Origin: Hygrocybe punicea
Lineage: Eukaryota; Basidiomycota; Agaricomycetes; Agaricales; Hygrophoraceae
NCBI GenBank assembly: GCA_963556145.1
Contig: OY744461.1
Location: 3,472,001 to 3,536,000, forward strand
DNA length: 64,000 nt
Direction of reading: 5' to 3'
Shown here piece after piece: positions 35,068 to 46,599 of this stretch. The notes beneath the pieces were generated by a model. That model saw nothing but the letters and a program-made list of their open reading frames with translations. It was not told the DNA's origin and did not search any database. Each line of letters opens with the position of its first letter. Position 1 is the stretch's first letter. Position numbers and translations under genes: made by a program.

Positions 35068-37101
35068 CTAGCAACGCCTACCAGTCATTCTTGTCGGGTT
35101 GTGCATATGAACAGTGAGACGGGCTATCACTTCGCCCTGGAATGGTATTAATCAGTGAAAAGAACGATAAAGATAACTTCGGATCTGTACCAGCGCAACC
35201 AAAATAGCAACAGCGATCAGCCTGAACGAAAAGAATTGTCATTAAGTTAAGATATCGGTCGAGAAGGCGTACCAGATAATAATCCACGTTATTCGCTCCA
35301 TGGCATTGTTATTGAGATGGTCATGGATCGCATCAAGCTGTAACACCTCATGAATGAGCTTTTGGTAAGTGGCGCCCATGTTCAAGCACGTACAAAATCA
35401 CCCGCCACAACCAACTTCTCGTTTAACACCTGCACCCGGCCCTTGATCTCCATGTAGTCCCTCACGGCATCGTAAAGTTCCTTCAAACTAGCCTCGCTCC
35501 AGAACAGCTCAGGTACATCGAGGACATTTGACACCAGGTTCACGTCCCTACGAAGCTTGAACAGCCGACCCATAAGCTTAAGGGCATTGTTCCGTTTCAG
35601 TTGGAGTGCGCCAGACTGTGCGAGTTGGGTGGGTATGGAAAGAGCGAGCGGGGAGGAGAGGGCGTGGGCTGCCTTGGTTTCATAGTGTGCAAGAAGGGTA
35701 GACTGTGCCAGAGCGTGGGATATCGATAGTTTGAGCAAGTGGGAACGGGATTTCAGTGCTGGGAGAAGTTAGCATCCAATGTTGTTGCTGAAGTTAACAC
35801 TTACTGAAGAAGTCATTGTATATCCGAGGATACGCAATGTGTGGATCGTGCTGTGCTTGGTGTGTCAATTGATATGCATAACTTGGTTTCTTAAGATAGA
35901 AGCGCACTGCAAAATGACATTCCTCGACTTCCCAATTGTCCTCTTCAAATTTCCTCCTCATAATCCCTGCATTTTCAATGTCCTCAATAATGCTTTTCTC
36001 TTGTTCTTCGTCCAAGCCAAAGAAAACCACTACACCATATTCGAAAAAGACCACCTCAGCGACACCATCGACGGCCGTTGGCCTCCGGCGTATTATACTT
36101 CGCGTGTGACCCTCATGCTCAGTTTCTGATCCTATTGCCGGAGAAACTGGTGTCTCTAGTGGCAAGGTTGGAGCCCCTGCTGATGGATCTTCTGACGCGA
36201 AGGTTAGGTTGAGTGGGGGTTTACGATTGTCTATGGGGGACGAAGACGTGATGTATCCATCGCGAGTAGAGGAGGGCGATCGAGTTGCGTGGGAAGTGAA
36301 ATATGTTCCCTGGTAGCCATTTTCTTCCGCTTCAGATAAGTCATCTCTATTCGATTTTACAGGAGCAGATGATCGGATGTTGGCGTTGGGGCCATATCCT
36401 GGAAGGAGCGGCAAGTGATACATCTGATTTACTGAACTTAGTAAAGACCAGTTGACGGGAAAAGAATACATGGCTCACAACATATAAAGCCTCGTCAAAT
36501 ACTCTAGGCGAGACATTATGTTCTCTTTTCAAAAAGGAAGCTAGCAGCTTCGTCTTGAATGACTCCGCAACGCAGTAGGCGGTAATCCTTTTGAAACCAG
36601 CCTTTTCAGAACGCATAGTTAGGAACCACCGTTGTGCCCTGCATTCTCTGGAGACAATGGGTAAAAATCACTCTTTGCGAGATAGAGCAGTTCGGCGTAA
36701 TTTTCCAAGGTTCCTTCCAGATCGAAAGGCTACTGGTACTTCCAGAGACATGGGGACCGGACTGAGCTCACCTCTTTTCTTTGTTGTTTGGTCATCTTCT
36801 CCGCCTCGCTTTTATACTCCTTGATTCCCGCATCAGTCTCGTGTCCGTGTGTCAAATCCTGGAGTGAATTCAAAAGAAGAGGTTCGGTCTGCGGTGCAGA
36901 AGGGAGAACCACGAGCTTCTGTGAGGTTTTGGAAGTCCTTTGTGCTTTCGGGATACCCTTCGAGATTCCAGAGACCGAGGCTCGCTGAGAGTTAGAATTA
37001 CCTGGCGGCAGCGATTCGAACGAGAGCCCTGTCGAATGCGAACGACGGTGGCCACGTATGTTCCTCTTGGAAGGCGGACCACCAGGGATTGGTCTCGACA
37101 T
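35068..37101 (-). CDS. RMD1/DUF155 (YagE) family protein
   Basis: Reverse-strand gene of the RMD1/RMD8/RMND1 family, associated with mitochondria. The start at 37101 gives MSRPIPGGPPSKRNIRGHRR and a Ser/Lys-rich leader. The conserved core begins KRITAYCVAESFKTKLLASF and continues through VVFFEYGVVVFFGLDEEQEK, EECHFAVRF, HPRIYNDFF-like residues and LKLSISHALAQSTLLAHYE. These are followed by RRDVNLVSNVLDVPELFW and YMEIKGRVQVLNEKLVVAGDF. The C-terminus holds one membrane helix (ITWIIIWLIAVAILVAL) and either a short tail or GEVIARLTVHM with stop at 35068-35070. The last splice choice is uncertain. An insert of about 90 residues in the middle (SSTRDGYITSSSP region) is low complexity. Yeast RMD1 is needed for meiotic division; animal RMND1 acts in mitochondrial translation. 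Confidence 0.87.
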
Positions 37102-37278
37102 TGCGGGAGATCCAGATCCTCGCACTGGCAGTTCTGCAGTTCTTAACCAAATATTTTTGGTCATTACGTAAGCATATGACGGCATCCAAAACTGGAGTAG
37201 ATGATAGTACAATTGCAAGGTCCAATTGGGAGGAACGATACTAATCCGATTTATGGGACTGAGCAGTGAGACCCACAA

Positions 37279-39130
37279 CTACCCCTGGAGCGCATCTCGT
37301 ATTGCCCGAACCACTGCTTTCGCGTCGACAGAAACTTCTTGATTTATATCGGGCTCAGAATTACTGGGAAATGATCCTTCTCGAAAGATTCTGCAAGGTG
37401 TAAGAGGCCGTCGTCGCATTACCTCTGTTAAATCGTAAGAAAGCGCTCACTGATTGCTCCATGTGGCAAGATATTGGGTTCCAAGTGCTCGTGCCAATAG
37501 TTCGTGATTTCGCACGAAAGTGCCATCAGGGAAGAACTCCACAAGTGTCGTATGTGGGGATGGTTTTACGAAGACAGCATCGGTGAGGTGATGGCCATGG
37601 GAACCGAGAACGACCTGGTAGATGTTCGAGCATTGTCAATCGCAGTACGCAAAGTTTTAACGGCGAACTTCACTGTGGATCTGACAATAGCAGTCATTCT
37701 CTGATCCCACGTTGCTTTCTCAGAAACAACGATAATCTCATATCCGAGGCGGCGTCCCATGTTTTTCAACTCCTTAACCAACTCGTCATGATCGGCATCT
37801 TTCAGCCTCAGTCCGACCCTCTCCTCTTGACACGACAAGTAGGTCACAACTGGCTTTTTCCGTCTCCTGCTATCCTCCTGTACGTCCAGGTATGTCGTTA
37901 ATGTCCTCCGAACTGGCTCCAACCAATACCTTGACGTTTCCAAACTTTCGAATGGCGCTGAAAATGGTGGGTTCCGGTTAGACCTACTCGCCGCCCCTCT
38001 ATCGGCGATAACCACCCTCTCCAAGATGAACGGTACTTTCATAGAATGGTAGTCCTCCAAGTCTTCTTGGTGCATTACTTCAAGCGTGGGGAACGCGGCC
38101 TTGGCCAAATATGGATGAAAGCCTGTCAGGGAGCGGACGCGGACAAAATCAGGGTCGTCAGGACGTGGGGGATGATCAGAAAATGCGGTAATGTGGGGGA
38201 AGAAAAGTCGGCGCGGAGGGGTGAGGGTTGTATGTCCCGAAGCATTGATTGAAGGGTCAAGTGAACTGTAGATGCGCCAGAGCGAAATAAGGGTCGAGTT
38301 GTCTGGTGGATTATCAGTGACGGTGCAGAAACGAGCAGAAGAACCGCACGAACGAGGGGTTGCGTCGTTTGATAGAAAGGTTACACCTTCAATCCTACAA
38401 AATAGATGGTAGCAACCGAGCAGGGAAACCTTGTATACAAAGTGCGAAGGGGCATGCGGCAGAGGAATCAAACTTACTTTCCACCAAATTTTCCCAACGT
38501 AAATCTTGCTCGCTCCTGAGATAGAATCTCGATATCCATGCCAGCGTTTTTGGTGACTATTGAAGTGAGTGGAGGAAAAGCTGCATGATTATCTGTTACA
38601 AGAAAAACCGACCCGTCGAAAATAATCGCGCCGTCAAATATAGTGTAGCCTGTAGTTGTGTTGCAAGTCGACAGTAAGCAATTTAGGTGAGTGACTTCAG
38701 CATGACGCTGACCTGGGACATGTTTCACCATTGTAGTCATTGGAACATCATCCTCCCATCGCTGCACCGCGTTATCAGCTGTGGTCTTTCCGAATACATC
38801 TCCACCAACGGCGCCTATCTCTCGCTGCCCAAGCCACTGGGCACCATACCTATCAGTCCCCTTCTCTCTGACTCTCTCCGCGCCATCCCCCGCGACATGC
38901 CCTTCGTCCCAGCGCCACTCCCCAAAGATCACATTCTCCAGCCGATCTCTCCAGCCTGCTGGTCGTCGACCATCCTTGCCGATCACAGATGAACTGGCCA
39001 ATCCAAGTTTGCGGAAGACGGTATTATGCGGCGAAAGGGTGATGTCTAAGTTGTACGAAAATATGAACACTGTCAAAGAGAATAAGACCAGAGATATTTC
39101 TCGTCTGCTGGGTGGGGAAGTCCACCCCAT
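37279..39130 (-). CDS. GT61 family glycosyltransferase (DUF563)
   Basis: Reverse-strand gene encoding a predicted type II membrane protein. From the ATG at 39130 (MGWTSPPSRREIS) a membrane anchor follows (LVLFSLTVFIFSYNLDITL). A luminal region has YTIFDGAIIFDGSVFLVTDN, then after an intron GVTFLSNDATPRSCGSSARF and the block FHPYLAKAAFPTLEVMHQED. KKPVVTYLSCQEERVGLRL is followed by DELVKELKNMGRRLGYEIIV. The 3' exons give VVLGSHGHHLTDAVFVKPSP and LVEFFPDGTFVRNHELLARA, the signature of GT61 enzymes that add xylose or O-GlcNAc, ending with stop at 37279-37281. An in-frame ATG at 39187 would add 19 residues but overlaps the ATP10 start; the inner start is preferred. It is divergent from ATP10 with 50 bases between starts. 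Confidence 0.86.
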
Positions 39131-39180
39131 CTTCAAGTTCAAGTTGACGGTATGAGACCAATGATTCACGTGACTTTGCC
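39131..39180. promoter_or_regulatory. Very short divergent gap between GT61 and ATP10 genes
   Basis: If both preferred starts are right, only 50 bases separate them. Any core promoter must be shared or extend into coding sequence. Confidence 0.4.
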
Positions 39181-40230
39181 ATGTCAATTTTCTTGTCTTC
39201 CACTGGCATTTGCAGTTTTACCAACCGTTCAGTTTACTTGCGACACGCATCGTCTTCCAAAAAAAAATTGGCCGCCAAGATTCCCAAGGACGCTGTGCGA
39301 GCAGAAGATGCTGAAACAGTCGCCCTCGCTGGTGAACCTCTGCCACTCCTGCAAAGACCACTCGGCGTTCTGGAACGTCCTAGTACCATTGTGAAGACAT
39401 GGGCGGACAAGCGGAATGAACTTATGAATCAGGACATACGGTTGGCGCAGAGGAAGCATCTGTTGGTTGGCCTCCAGTTGTCGGTCGATTGTATTTTGAC
39501 ATAACTCTTTTGAAGATTGAAAGAAGCGTCTAAAGGATACTTTACCGATCTCAACGCTACCAGAAAACACGGAGGGAAGACATGGATTGCGCCGACTGTT
39601 ATGATTCGGGAAGACGTAAGCAACTCGATGGCCTATATATTTCGCATCTTTCTAACACTGCGAACCAGAAAGCTCTGTATTTTCCTGACGTCGCAGGAAA
39701 AAGTTTAGCCACCGGGGAAACATTGCACACCACGGACATGTGTGTCGGTCGTGTTTCTGTAATTTCCATGCTCTCCACGAAAATATCGGAGGTAGTTTTA
39801 ACCTTACCAGGCTTCGGAATCCAGAATGCTGAGCCAACCGTAGTATCATTCCCAGGGTTTCGTGCTCCCAACTAATCGCCGTTTTGCGTCCCATCCGTCA
39901 TACCAGTTCATCCAAATCAATCTACAAGAAAACCTGCTCAAGTCCTTCCTTGTCTCCCTTTTTTCCTCTTCTCTGCGCTCCACTGTGCCTGAACCTCTCC
40001 ACCCTACATATCTTGTATCAAGCCAAAACATGGAGTATGTGAGGGAACCGATGGGCATGGTGAATAGTCGTGTGGGGTATGTGTATCTCGTGGATGAGAA
40101 TTTGAAAATAAGATGGGGGGCTTGCGCGGATGCGAAGGAGGAGGAGGCGCAGGCTTTGGAGAACTGTACAGGAGTACTTCTGCATAGGTTGGATATGCGG
40201 TCGAATCGTGCACTGTCTGGCACATCGTGA
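39181..40230 (+). CDS. ATP10: ATP10, mitochondrial F1Fo ATP synthase assembly factor
   Basis: Multi-exon gene. The start MSIFLSSTGICSF leads into an Arg/Ser-rich mitochondrial presequence (RHASSSKKK). Next come WADKRNELMNQDIRLAQRKH, then LKEASKGYFTDLNATRKHGG and KTWIAPTVMIRED, joined by an intron to KALYFPDVAGKSLATGETLH. TTDMCVGRVSVISMLSTKIS precedes the last exons, which have HPSYQFIQINLQENLLKSFL, HPTYLVSSQNMEYVREPMG and VNSRVGYVYLVDENLKIRWG, stopping at 40230. The NLQEN, TYLVSSQNMEYVREP and YLVDENLKIRWGAC segments are diagnostic. ATP10 acts in the inner membrane on subunit 6 of the Fo sector. SEC24 follows on the same strand after about 100 bases. Confidence 0.92.
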
Positions 40231-40329
40231 TTGCGTTGTTTGTGAGTGTAGTGCAACGGCGTGTTTGTACGTGTTGCGGACGTGTCAGCCAGCCATAAAT
40301 CTTTGCACAAAGACTCATCAGCGATTGTC

Positions 40330-43300
40330 ATGTCTTCTCCTTCTCAACAATTACCTCCAGGCTGGGCTGAGGAATGGTCAGAGCCCCATTTTCACCGCCC
40401 TTTTCTGCAGCTGATATGTTTTTACAGGGACGCGACTCACCAGCGTTACCTTTACATTGGTCAGTAGTACTCACGCTATACGCCAGGGAGATGCATTCAA
40501 TTTCTAGCAGAAACCGCTACCGGCCGCACGCAATGGGAACCTCCCGCTCAAGGTCCTACGGCTCCCATAGATCAAGTTCCCTCATCCTCGCCGCCCCCTG
40601 TTCATGGACATTCCAAACGGCGCCAGTACGCTGCTGGACAAACTCAGGTTTATTATGGGCCTACCGACAGTCTTCCCGATCCTGGTTACGGTGTAGGTGG
40701 TATACAACAGCAACAGCCAGTTTCGAATGCCCAATTATTTACTCCGGGGCTTGTTGGGGACAATCAATTCCAGGCGCAACAAGGACAACCTGCATATTAC
40801 GGACAACCTGAGGGTGACTATGGCGCGGGCACTGCGTACGGTCAGCAACCTGTCTATGGTCAACAGACAAGTGCGTCAACCGTTGGCGCGTTGTCTGATC
40901 AGTTTGGCCAAATGGGCATGGGGGGAGCAAAACCTTTCCAACTCGTCACTACCAATCTCCTCACGTCCCCGCCGGAACCGCGTGAGTTGCATAGGCCGCC
41001 GCCCGAAATTCGACTACCTGCGAATGCGTGCATATCGCCATCGCCGCTTGCCAACGCTCATCCTTCTTACCAGCGCTCCACTCTTAACTCCATTCCAACG
41101 TCATCTTCTCTTTTGGGCAAGGCCAAAATACCTTTAGGTTTGGTCATCACGCCTTATCGTTCCTTGGATGATGGTGAAGAACCCATCCCTGTCGTGACCG
41201 ATACCGTTATCGCTCGTTGCAGGCGTTGCAGGACTTACATCAACCCTTACGTGCAATTCATAGATGGCGGTAACCGGTGAGTGAAAATTCCCAAGTCGGT
41301 TTTCTCCCATGTGTAACGTGCGAGGTTGGTTAGTTGGCGTTGTTGTATGTGTTCGATGTCGAACGAGGTGCCGCAACTTTTTGACTGGGATCAAGTCCGC
41401 AACCAGCCAGGAGACCGATGGGCGCGAGCTGAGCTCAACCACTCTGTTGTTGAGTTCGTTGCACCGACGGAGTACATGGTTCGGCCTCCTCAGCCGGCAG
41501 TATACATCTTCTTAATCGACGTCAGCCATACAGCAGTGCAGTCGGGCATGGTCGCTACTGCCACACGTACGATCTTGGAGAACCTGGAACGTATTCCGGA
41601 CGAGGATGGTAGGACAAAAGTGGCCGTCATCTGTTACGATGTCTCACTGTATTTCTTCTCCATTCCGGTGAGGACACTTTGTTATCTCTAAATATCAACT
41701 TTCTAGAATGAATGCCCATAGCCCGGAGCGACGGATACCACAATGCTTGTCGTCTCGGACACTGATGACGTTTTCCTGCCCAAACCCACAGACCTACTTG
41801 TGAATTTGGCCGAAGCGCGGCCATCCTTGGAGGCACTTCTTGGTAGGATTAATGAGATGTTCCAGGATAATCATACAGTCGGCAGTGCAATGGGACCCGC
41901 TTTGCAAGCTGGTTTCAAGTTGATGGTGGGTAGTACCTGTCGTTTTGATCTCTATCTCATCAAGGCATCCAGGCTCCCATTGGCGGAAAAATCATGGTTC
42001 TTTCGTCGTCTTTGCCAAATATTGGCCCTGGCGCTCTCAAAAATAGGGAGGACCCCAAGATCTTAGGCACGTCAAAGGTCCGCGGGTCGAATATGCCTTT
42101 GCTAGGAGAGCAGGCTAATGCCAATAATAGGAATCCGGTCTTTTGCAATCTGCATCACCGTTCTATAAAACATTCGCAATTGAGTGTTCGCGAGCGCAAG
42201 TCTCTGTTGACATGTTCCTCTTCAGTTCGGCTTATCAGGACGTTGCGAGTCTTGGTTGGTCATAAACTATGTTACAACAATTCCTTGATACACTCACGCA
42301 TCACCTTACCAGCTTTTCTCCCTCACTATACATCCGGCCAAACTTATTACTATCCGGCTTTCAACGCTGCGCGGTCGGAGGATGCTCTCAAGTTTGCCCA
42401 TGAGTTTGGGGAGGTCTTGGCGATGCCCATCATGTTGGAAGCTGTGATGCGCGTGCGCGCATCCAGAGGTCAAGACTCCAAGTCTCTAATCCTCCCATGG
42501 TACTAATCCTAAACTTACCAGGTCTTCGAATGGCTTCTTTCCATGGCAACTTTTTCGTCAGGTCGACAGATCTACTAGCGATGCCAGCAGTTCCCCAAGA
42601 TCAATCATATGCCATTGAAGTGCAAATCGAGGAGTCTATAACCTCACCGTTCGTTGTATTCCAGACGGCAGTTCTGCATACAACCTGTTACGGTTAGATA
42701 TATATTCTCCTTGCTGGTGGTCTTGCTGATGTTATGTTGTTATCAACCAGGTGAACGTCGTATTCGTGTAATCACTCTAGCACTCCCAACCTCCAGCAAC
42801 TTGTCGGAAATTTTTGCATCAGCAGACCAGGTCGCCATTGCCACGCTCCTGGCGAACAAAGCCGTCGAACGTTCTATCACGCATAAGCTGGAAGACGCCA
42901 GGGAAGCTGTGTTCCAAAAAATGGTGGACATTCTCCAGACGTACAAGTCAAGTATGACAGCTGCTGGTGCTGGAGCTAGCGCACAGTTGGCAATTTCTGA
43001 TAATCTGAAGATGTTACCGGTTTTGGTCCTTGGATTGCTGAAGAATGTATGTATTCTGTACATCGTCTGCGGTTTTGATGGGTATTATTAAAAGTCCGTG
43101 TCTTCTGCAGGTGGGTATCCGTCAAAGCGCGCAGATCCCGCCAGATCTCCGGGCTTACGCACAAGCCCTTCTGACTTCTCTACCTTCACAAGTCCTGGTC
43201 CCATATATCCACCCCACATTCTATTCATTGCACAACATGCCTCCAGATGTGAGTGATTGTTTTTTGTTGTGATGTGGCAACTGTGATCAACTGTTTCACA

Positions 43301-43855
43301 TGGTGTAGGCAGGTACCGTCGGTCACAATGGCGTTATCATGCCTCCTCCACTGCCTCTGACTTCAGAGCGGCTTGAGAGACACGGTTTGTTCTTGATTGA
43401 GGATGGCCAAACTATATTCCTTTGGGTAGGACGTGACGCAGTCCCACAACTGATCATGGATGTCTTCAATTTGCCGAGCTACGACATTTTGAGAGGGGGC
43501 AAGGTGAGAGAGCTGTCTTTTTGACTGGCCATAATCAGATCTGTTTTTGATACTTACGTATACAGACTACCTTGCCGGTTCTCGAAAACCCATTTTCACA
43601 ACGGATAAATGCCATTGTTCAGAAGACGAGGGAAATGCGACGAGGTGTATATTACCCGCACCTATACGTCGCGAAAGAGGACGGAGAGCCCCCGCTTAGG
43701 TTATGGGCGCTTAGCTGCCTTATTCAAGATCGTGCAGACGTCTTGCCGAGCTACCAGCAATTTATAACGCAATTAAAGGACAAGGTAGGCACTGAGTTGA
43801 CTTGTGCATTCAGTAAATCATTCTTTTGCAGGTCAACGGCGCTGGGAGTTATTGA
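40330..43855 (+). CDS. SEC24: SEC24, COPII coat cargo adaptor, with an N-terminal WW domain
   Basis: Multi-exon COPII subunit that binds cargo at ER exit sites. The first exons join to [20 protein letters not shown] and [11 protein letters not shown], a complete WW domain with both tryptophans and the proline. They use introns starting GTCAGA (after TGGGCTGAGGAATG) and GTCAGT. A Gln/Pro-rich linker follows ([14 protein letters not shown]). The SEC24 body then shows the zinc finger CRRC...[25 protein letters not shown] (trunk), [77 protein letters not shown] and the gelsolin-like [19 protein letters not shown]. The last exon ends VNGAGSY with stop at 43853-43855. The WW domain is not part of yeast or animal SEC24. 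Confidence 0.93.
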
Positions 43856-44128
43856 ATATTATAGTGTTGGTACAAGGGCATAACTACTTTTTGTCATTTG
43901 CCTGGATATTTTCTTGGCAAATGAAAATTCTAGGTTTCCATATAGATTTGAGGACAAAGTGTATACATGTTGAACAACTGGGAAGCCTGGACTGTGTAAT
44001 GCAAAAACAGTGGACTTCCAGATTACCTTATCAGAAAGATCTAGAAAACCCTTGAATTATTCAGAATCTTAATAGACTTTCTGCTTTTTACTGTGTGCAA
44101 CTTATGTGTCAGCCAAAAGGTTTGCACA
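43856..44128. other. Spacer at the border of the housekeeping block and the transposon nest
   Basis: About 270 bases downstream of SEC24. AT-rich, with no gene recognised. It is probably the SEC24 3' region; the transposon-rich region starts to the right. Confidence 0.45.
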
Positions 44129-44930
44129 ATGTTTGAGCAATGCGGTGCGTGTGTGACCGCCAACGCGGTTTGTTGCGGAACCGAAGGGTACGCGTGCGAC
44201 CGTTGCAAAAGGCTAAAATGACGTTGCGGGTTATTGACGAAGGGACCGGCCACCGGATCCGGAAAAGCGGAAAGGAAAGGGAAGGCGAAGGTGGGTAGTC
44301 CGAAGAGGAAAATCGTCGCGAAGAAAATACCAAAGCCCGTGAAGAAGCCCAGTGTAGAGATTGATATCTCTCTGCATGCGTATTCTCTTATTTTCTATTG
44401 TTACAGTTCTTATCTTCTTTACAATCTCACTTCACCATTTCTTCACCACATTCCATTTATAGATACTATACAGTACCTATATAGTGGCTTGTGTACATAG
44501 TTACAAATAAGAAGAGTTTTGGGTTTTGACCCCAGTGACAACGATCTCGCACACCCCGAATCCGCGCCTACCCAATGTTCACCACACCAGGCTACGGGCC
44601 GGAGAGGTGTTGACGAGTAAGCGGATGTTGACTGACGTCGAACCGGACACGGAATCGGAGCGGGACGATGGGAGGCGAGGGAATCCATTCAAGCACCCAC
44701 GGATCGGAGCCGGAATCAACGACCACGTCCAGGCAGTGCGCAAGATGGCGACGGAAACACAGAGGGAGATATCAACGATCACGGACGGCCTCTCTGAATA
44801 CGTCGTGGAGGTCCACACCAAGCTAACCCGTTGGATGAAAGAGCTAAATCGACTATGCGCAAACCAGGCCCATATCTTCGGTCAACTCGACCTAATCGAC
44901 ACCAAGCTCGACGAAGGTAGAAGGGAATAA
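44129..44930 (+). pseudogene. Broken zinc-knuckle/coiled-coil gene split by an LTR-like repeat
   Basis: From the ATG at 44129 the frame reads a cysteine-rich cluster (MFEQCGACVTANAVCC then YACDRCKRLK), stops at an in-frame TGA (44219-44221), then continues in the same frame with a basic tail (KGKAKVGSPKRKIVAKK) to 44352. The LTR-like repeat occupies 44353-44540. After it, a frame to 44930 reads VLTSKRMLTDVEPDTESERD, and an amphipathic helix (MATETQREISTITDGLSEYV, HTKLTRWMKELNRL). The parts look like one former protein: CxxC-CxxC knuckle, basic linker, coiled coil. It has two lesions (stop and insertion). The family is reminiscent of repeated CxxC proteins in mushroom genomes, but I cannot name it. 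Confidence 0.55.
44353..44540 (+). repeat. LTR-like dispersed repeat, copy B, inside the zinc-knuckle pseudogene
   Basis: Close relative of the sequence at 19468-19658, beginning TGTAGAGATTGATATCTCTC. The word CCCAG sits just before it (44348-44352) and again at 44531-44535, as a target duplication would, though that places the right end a few bases inside the marked limit. It has no coding content. Likely a solo LTR. Confidence 0.6.
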
Positions 44931-45169
44931 AAGGGAACAGATGGAAAGGGAAAATGGAATGCGGGACAATGTACATAAAGAAAAATAGAGTACATAATAA
45001 AACTATAAACGGAAAAGAGGGAAATGGAACGACAAGATAAGATAACCGGAATCTGGGGGTCGAGGAGGAGGACGGGACCGGAATACAACGGAAACGAAAA
45101 GGGACCGGAAAGGACGGAAAACAAAGAGAACTAGAAACGGAAATGAAAATATAAATAAATGAGAAACGG
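44931..45169. repeat. Purine-rich low-complexity segment, left of the young LTR element
   Basis: Rich in GGAAC, GGAAA and GAAAC words on the plus strand. It continues at 50736 after the inserted LTR element (same composition, GGGAACGGGAACGG), which shows that the two stretches were joined before insertion. Confidence 0.55.
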
Positions 45170-46071
45170 TGTAGAGGGTCAACGTCCCTCTGAGTCCGTA
45201 TCATCGATATATCACGAATCCGGACCAACCCGATGCCGCCATTCGACTTGCATTCGAACCCGACGTAACCCGACGCAACCCGACGTGACGTGACGTGACC
45301 CGACGTGACCCACATAACCCGACGTATGCCGCTTCGTCACAGCCGCTCTCAGACCAAATCCGGCAGCCTCAAACACCTCGGAGTTCCAATTCCAGGAGAT
45401 GGATCTCTTCGGACTCAATCCCCGACTTCGGATTTACTTTATTTATGCATCCCATCGTCCTTTCGGAGATATGTAGGACTTTCTAGATCTTTTCCTTGCA
45501 TATTCGTTTTCCCCTCCATTTCCTGTCTTCGTTGCTTTGCAACCCCCCTTTCCACATCCCCATTCCAACCTTTCTTTGTAGCTTACCATCGGCCGAAGTA
45601 GACATGTCCGAAAGTAGATTACTGTTTCCTGTACTATAAAAACGGTCCCCGACGACCGTACAAAATAAGATACCCTTAGTCCCCGTTTCCCTCATAGTCA
45701 GAATTGTTTTAATCCCTTCAAATGCTCGTCCATGTAGACCCTTAGCTTTTATAGTCCTCTTCGTCGTCTTCATCGTTGTTTCCGTATATTCGTTCATCGT
45801 TTCCGACCCGACCCGACCCGACCCGCCGTACCCGACATTGTCGGCATCGTCGGGTTCTTTATTATTTGTCCGTTTTCACTCCGTTTGTCGCCGGCTTCGT
45901 CGTTATTAGTCCAGTTTTACGCGGCGGCTTTACTTTTACTAACATTCCCTTCTTTTTACTTCAATTCCCGACACTGATTTATCCAGTCACTTCTACGCTG
46001 ACACCCACAGGTTAGGATCTTTATATTATTTCTTTATATAGTTCCGAAGCCACCAAGAACCCGCATCTACA
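45170..46071 (+). repeat. 5' LTR of the young element
   Basis: Begins TGTAGAGGGTC and ends GCATCTACA. Contains a cluster of ACCCGACGT/TGACGT words (about 45256-45325) and a run of CCGAC repeats near 45806-45828. A TATAAAAA box at 45635-45642 is a likely promoter. Confidence 0.9.
45635..45642 (+). promoter_or_regulatory. TATA box in the 5' LTR
   Basis: TATAAAAA lies in the middle of the LTR, as expected upstream of the R region; the matching copy is at 50299 in the 3' LTR. Confidence 0.55.
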
Positions 46072-46073
46072 TC

Positions 46074-46091
46074 TGGAGCCCACCGCGAGGA
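46074..46091 (+). other. Primer binding site of the young LTR element
   Basis: TGGAGCCCACCGCGAGGA begins two bases after the LTR. A start of TGG pairs with the CCA end of a tRNA. The identical 18-mer is found, on the reverse strand, beside the Gypsy LTR at 53042-53059. Confidence 0.7.
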
Positions 46092-46599
46092 TAATTCAGT
46101 GTCATCATTCATTCATTCCATAACCCTACACTTTCCTTTCGTCATCTCGAAATAACCCTTGCCGCAGCACTCTACACATCCGACTCCCGTTACCCGACCT
46201 CTTTACATCCAACATCCGATGCCTCGACAATCCAATCGCCAACTGCCACACTATCATTTGGGTTTGATTCTCATAATATTTTCTCTTCTTTAACGACTAC
46301 GATTGTCTAGTATCACGTACACCTTCGAACCCGCTCTTGCGCGGCCGACCCAACGGCCGTTTACCGCTTTAGGAACCTTGCACAGCCACGACCCGATAGG
46401 CCCTCGTTTGTCGCTCAACGACTCGAACCTCGTCACATCCACCATCCACGCTCGTTTATAGATCCCCAACACGCTCGGAATCCCACTCCCCACCGATAAC
46501 CGTCGAAAAACCGCGACCGGAAAAGCCCCAACGACCCGCCCAACAGCACTCGCGCGTCAAACACGACTCGGAACAGACGGAGCGCCGTGCAACGGGTTT

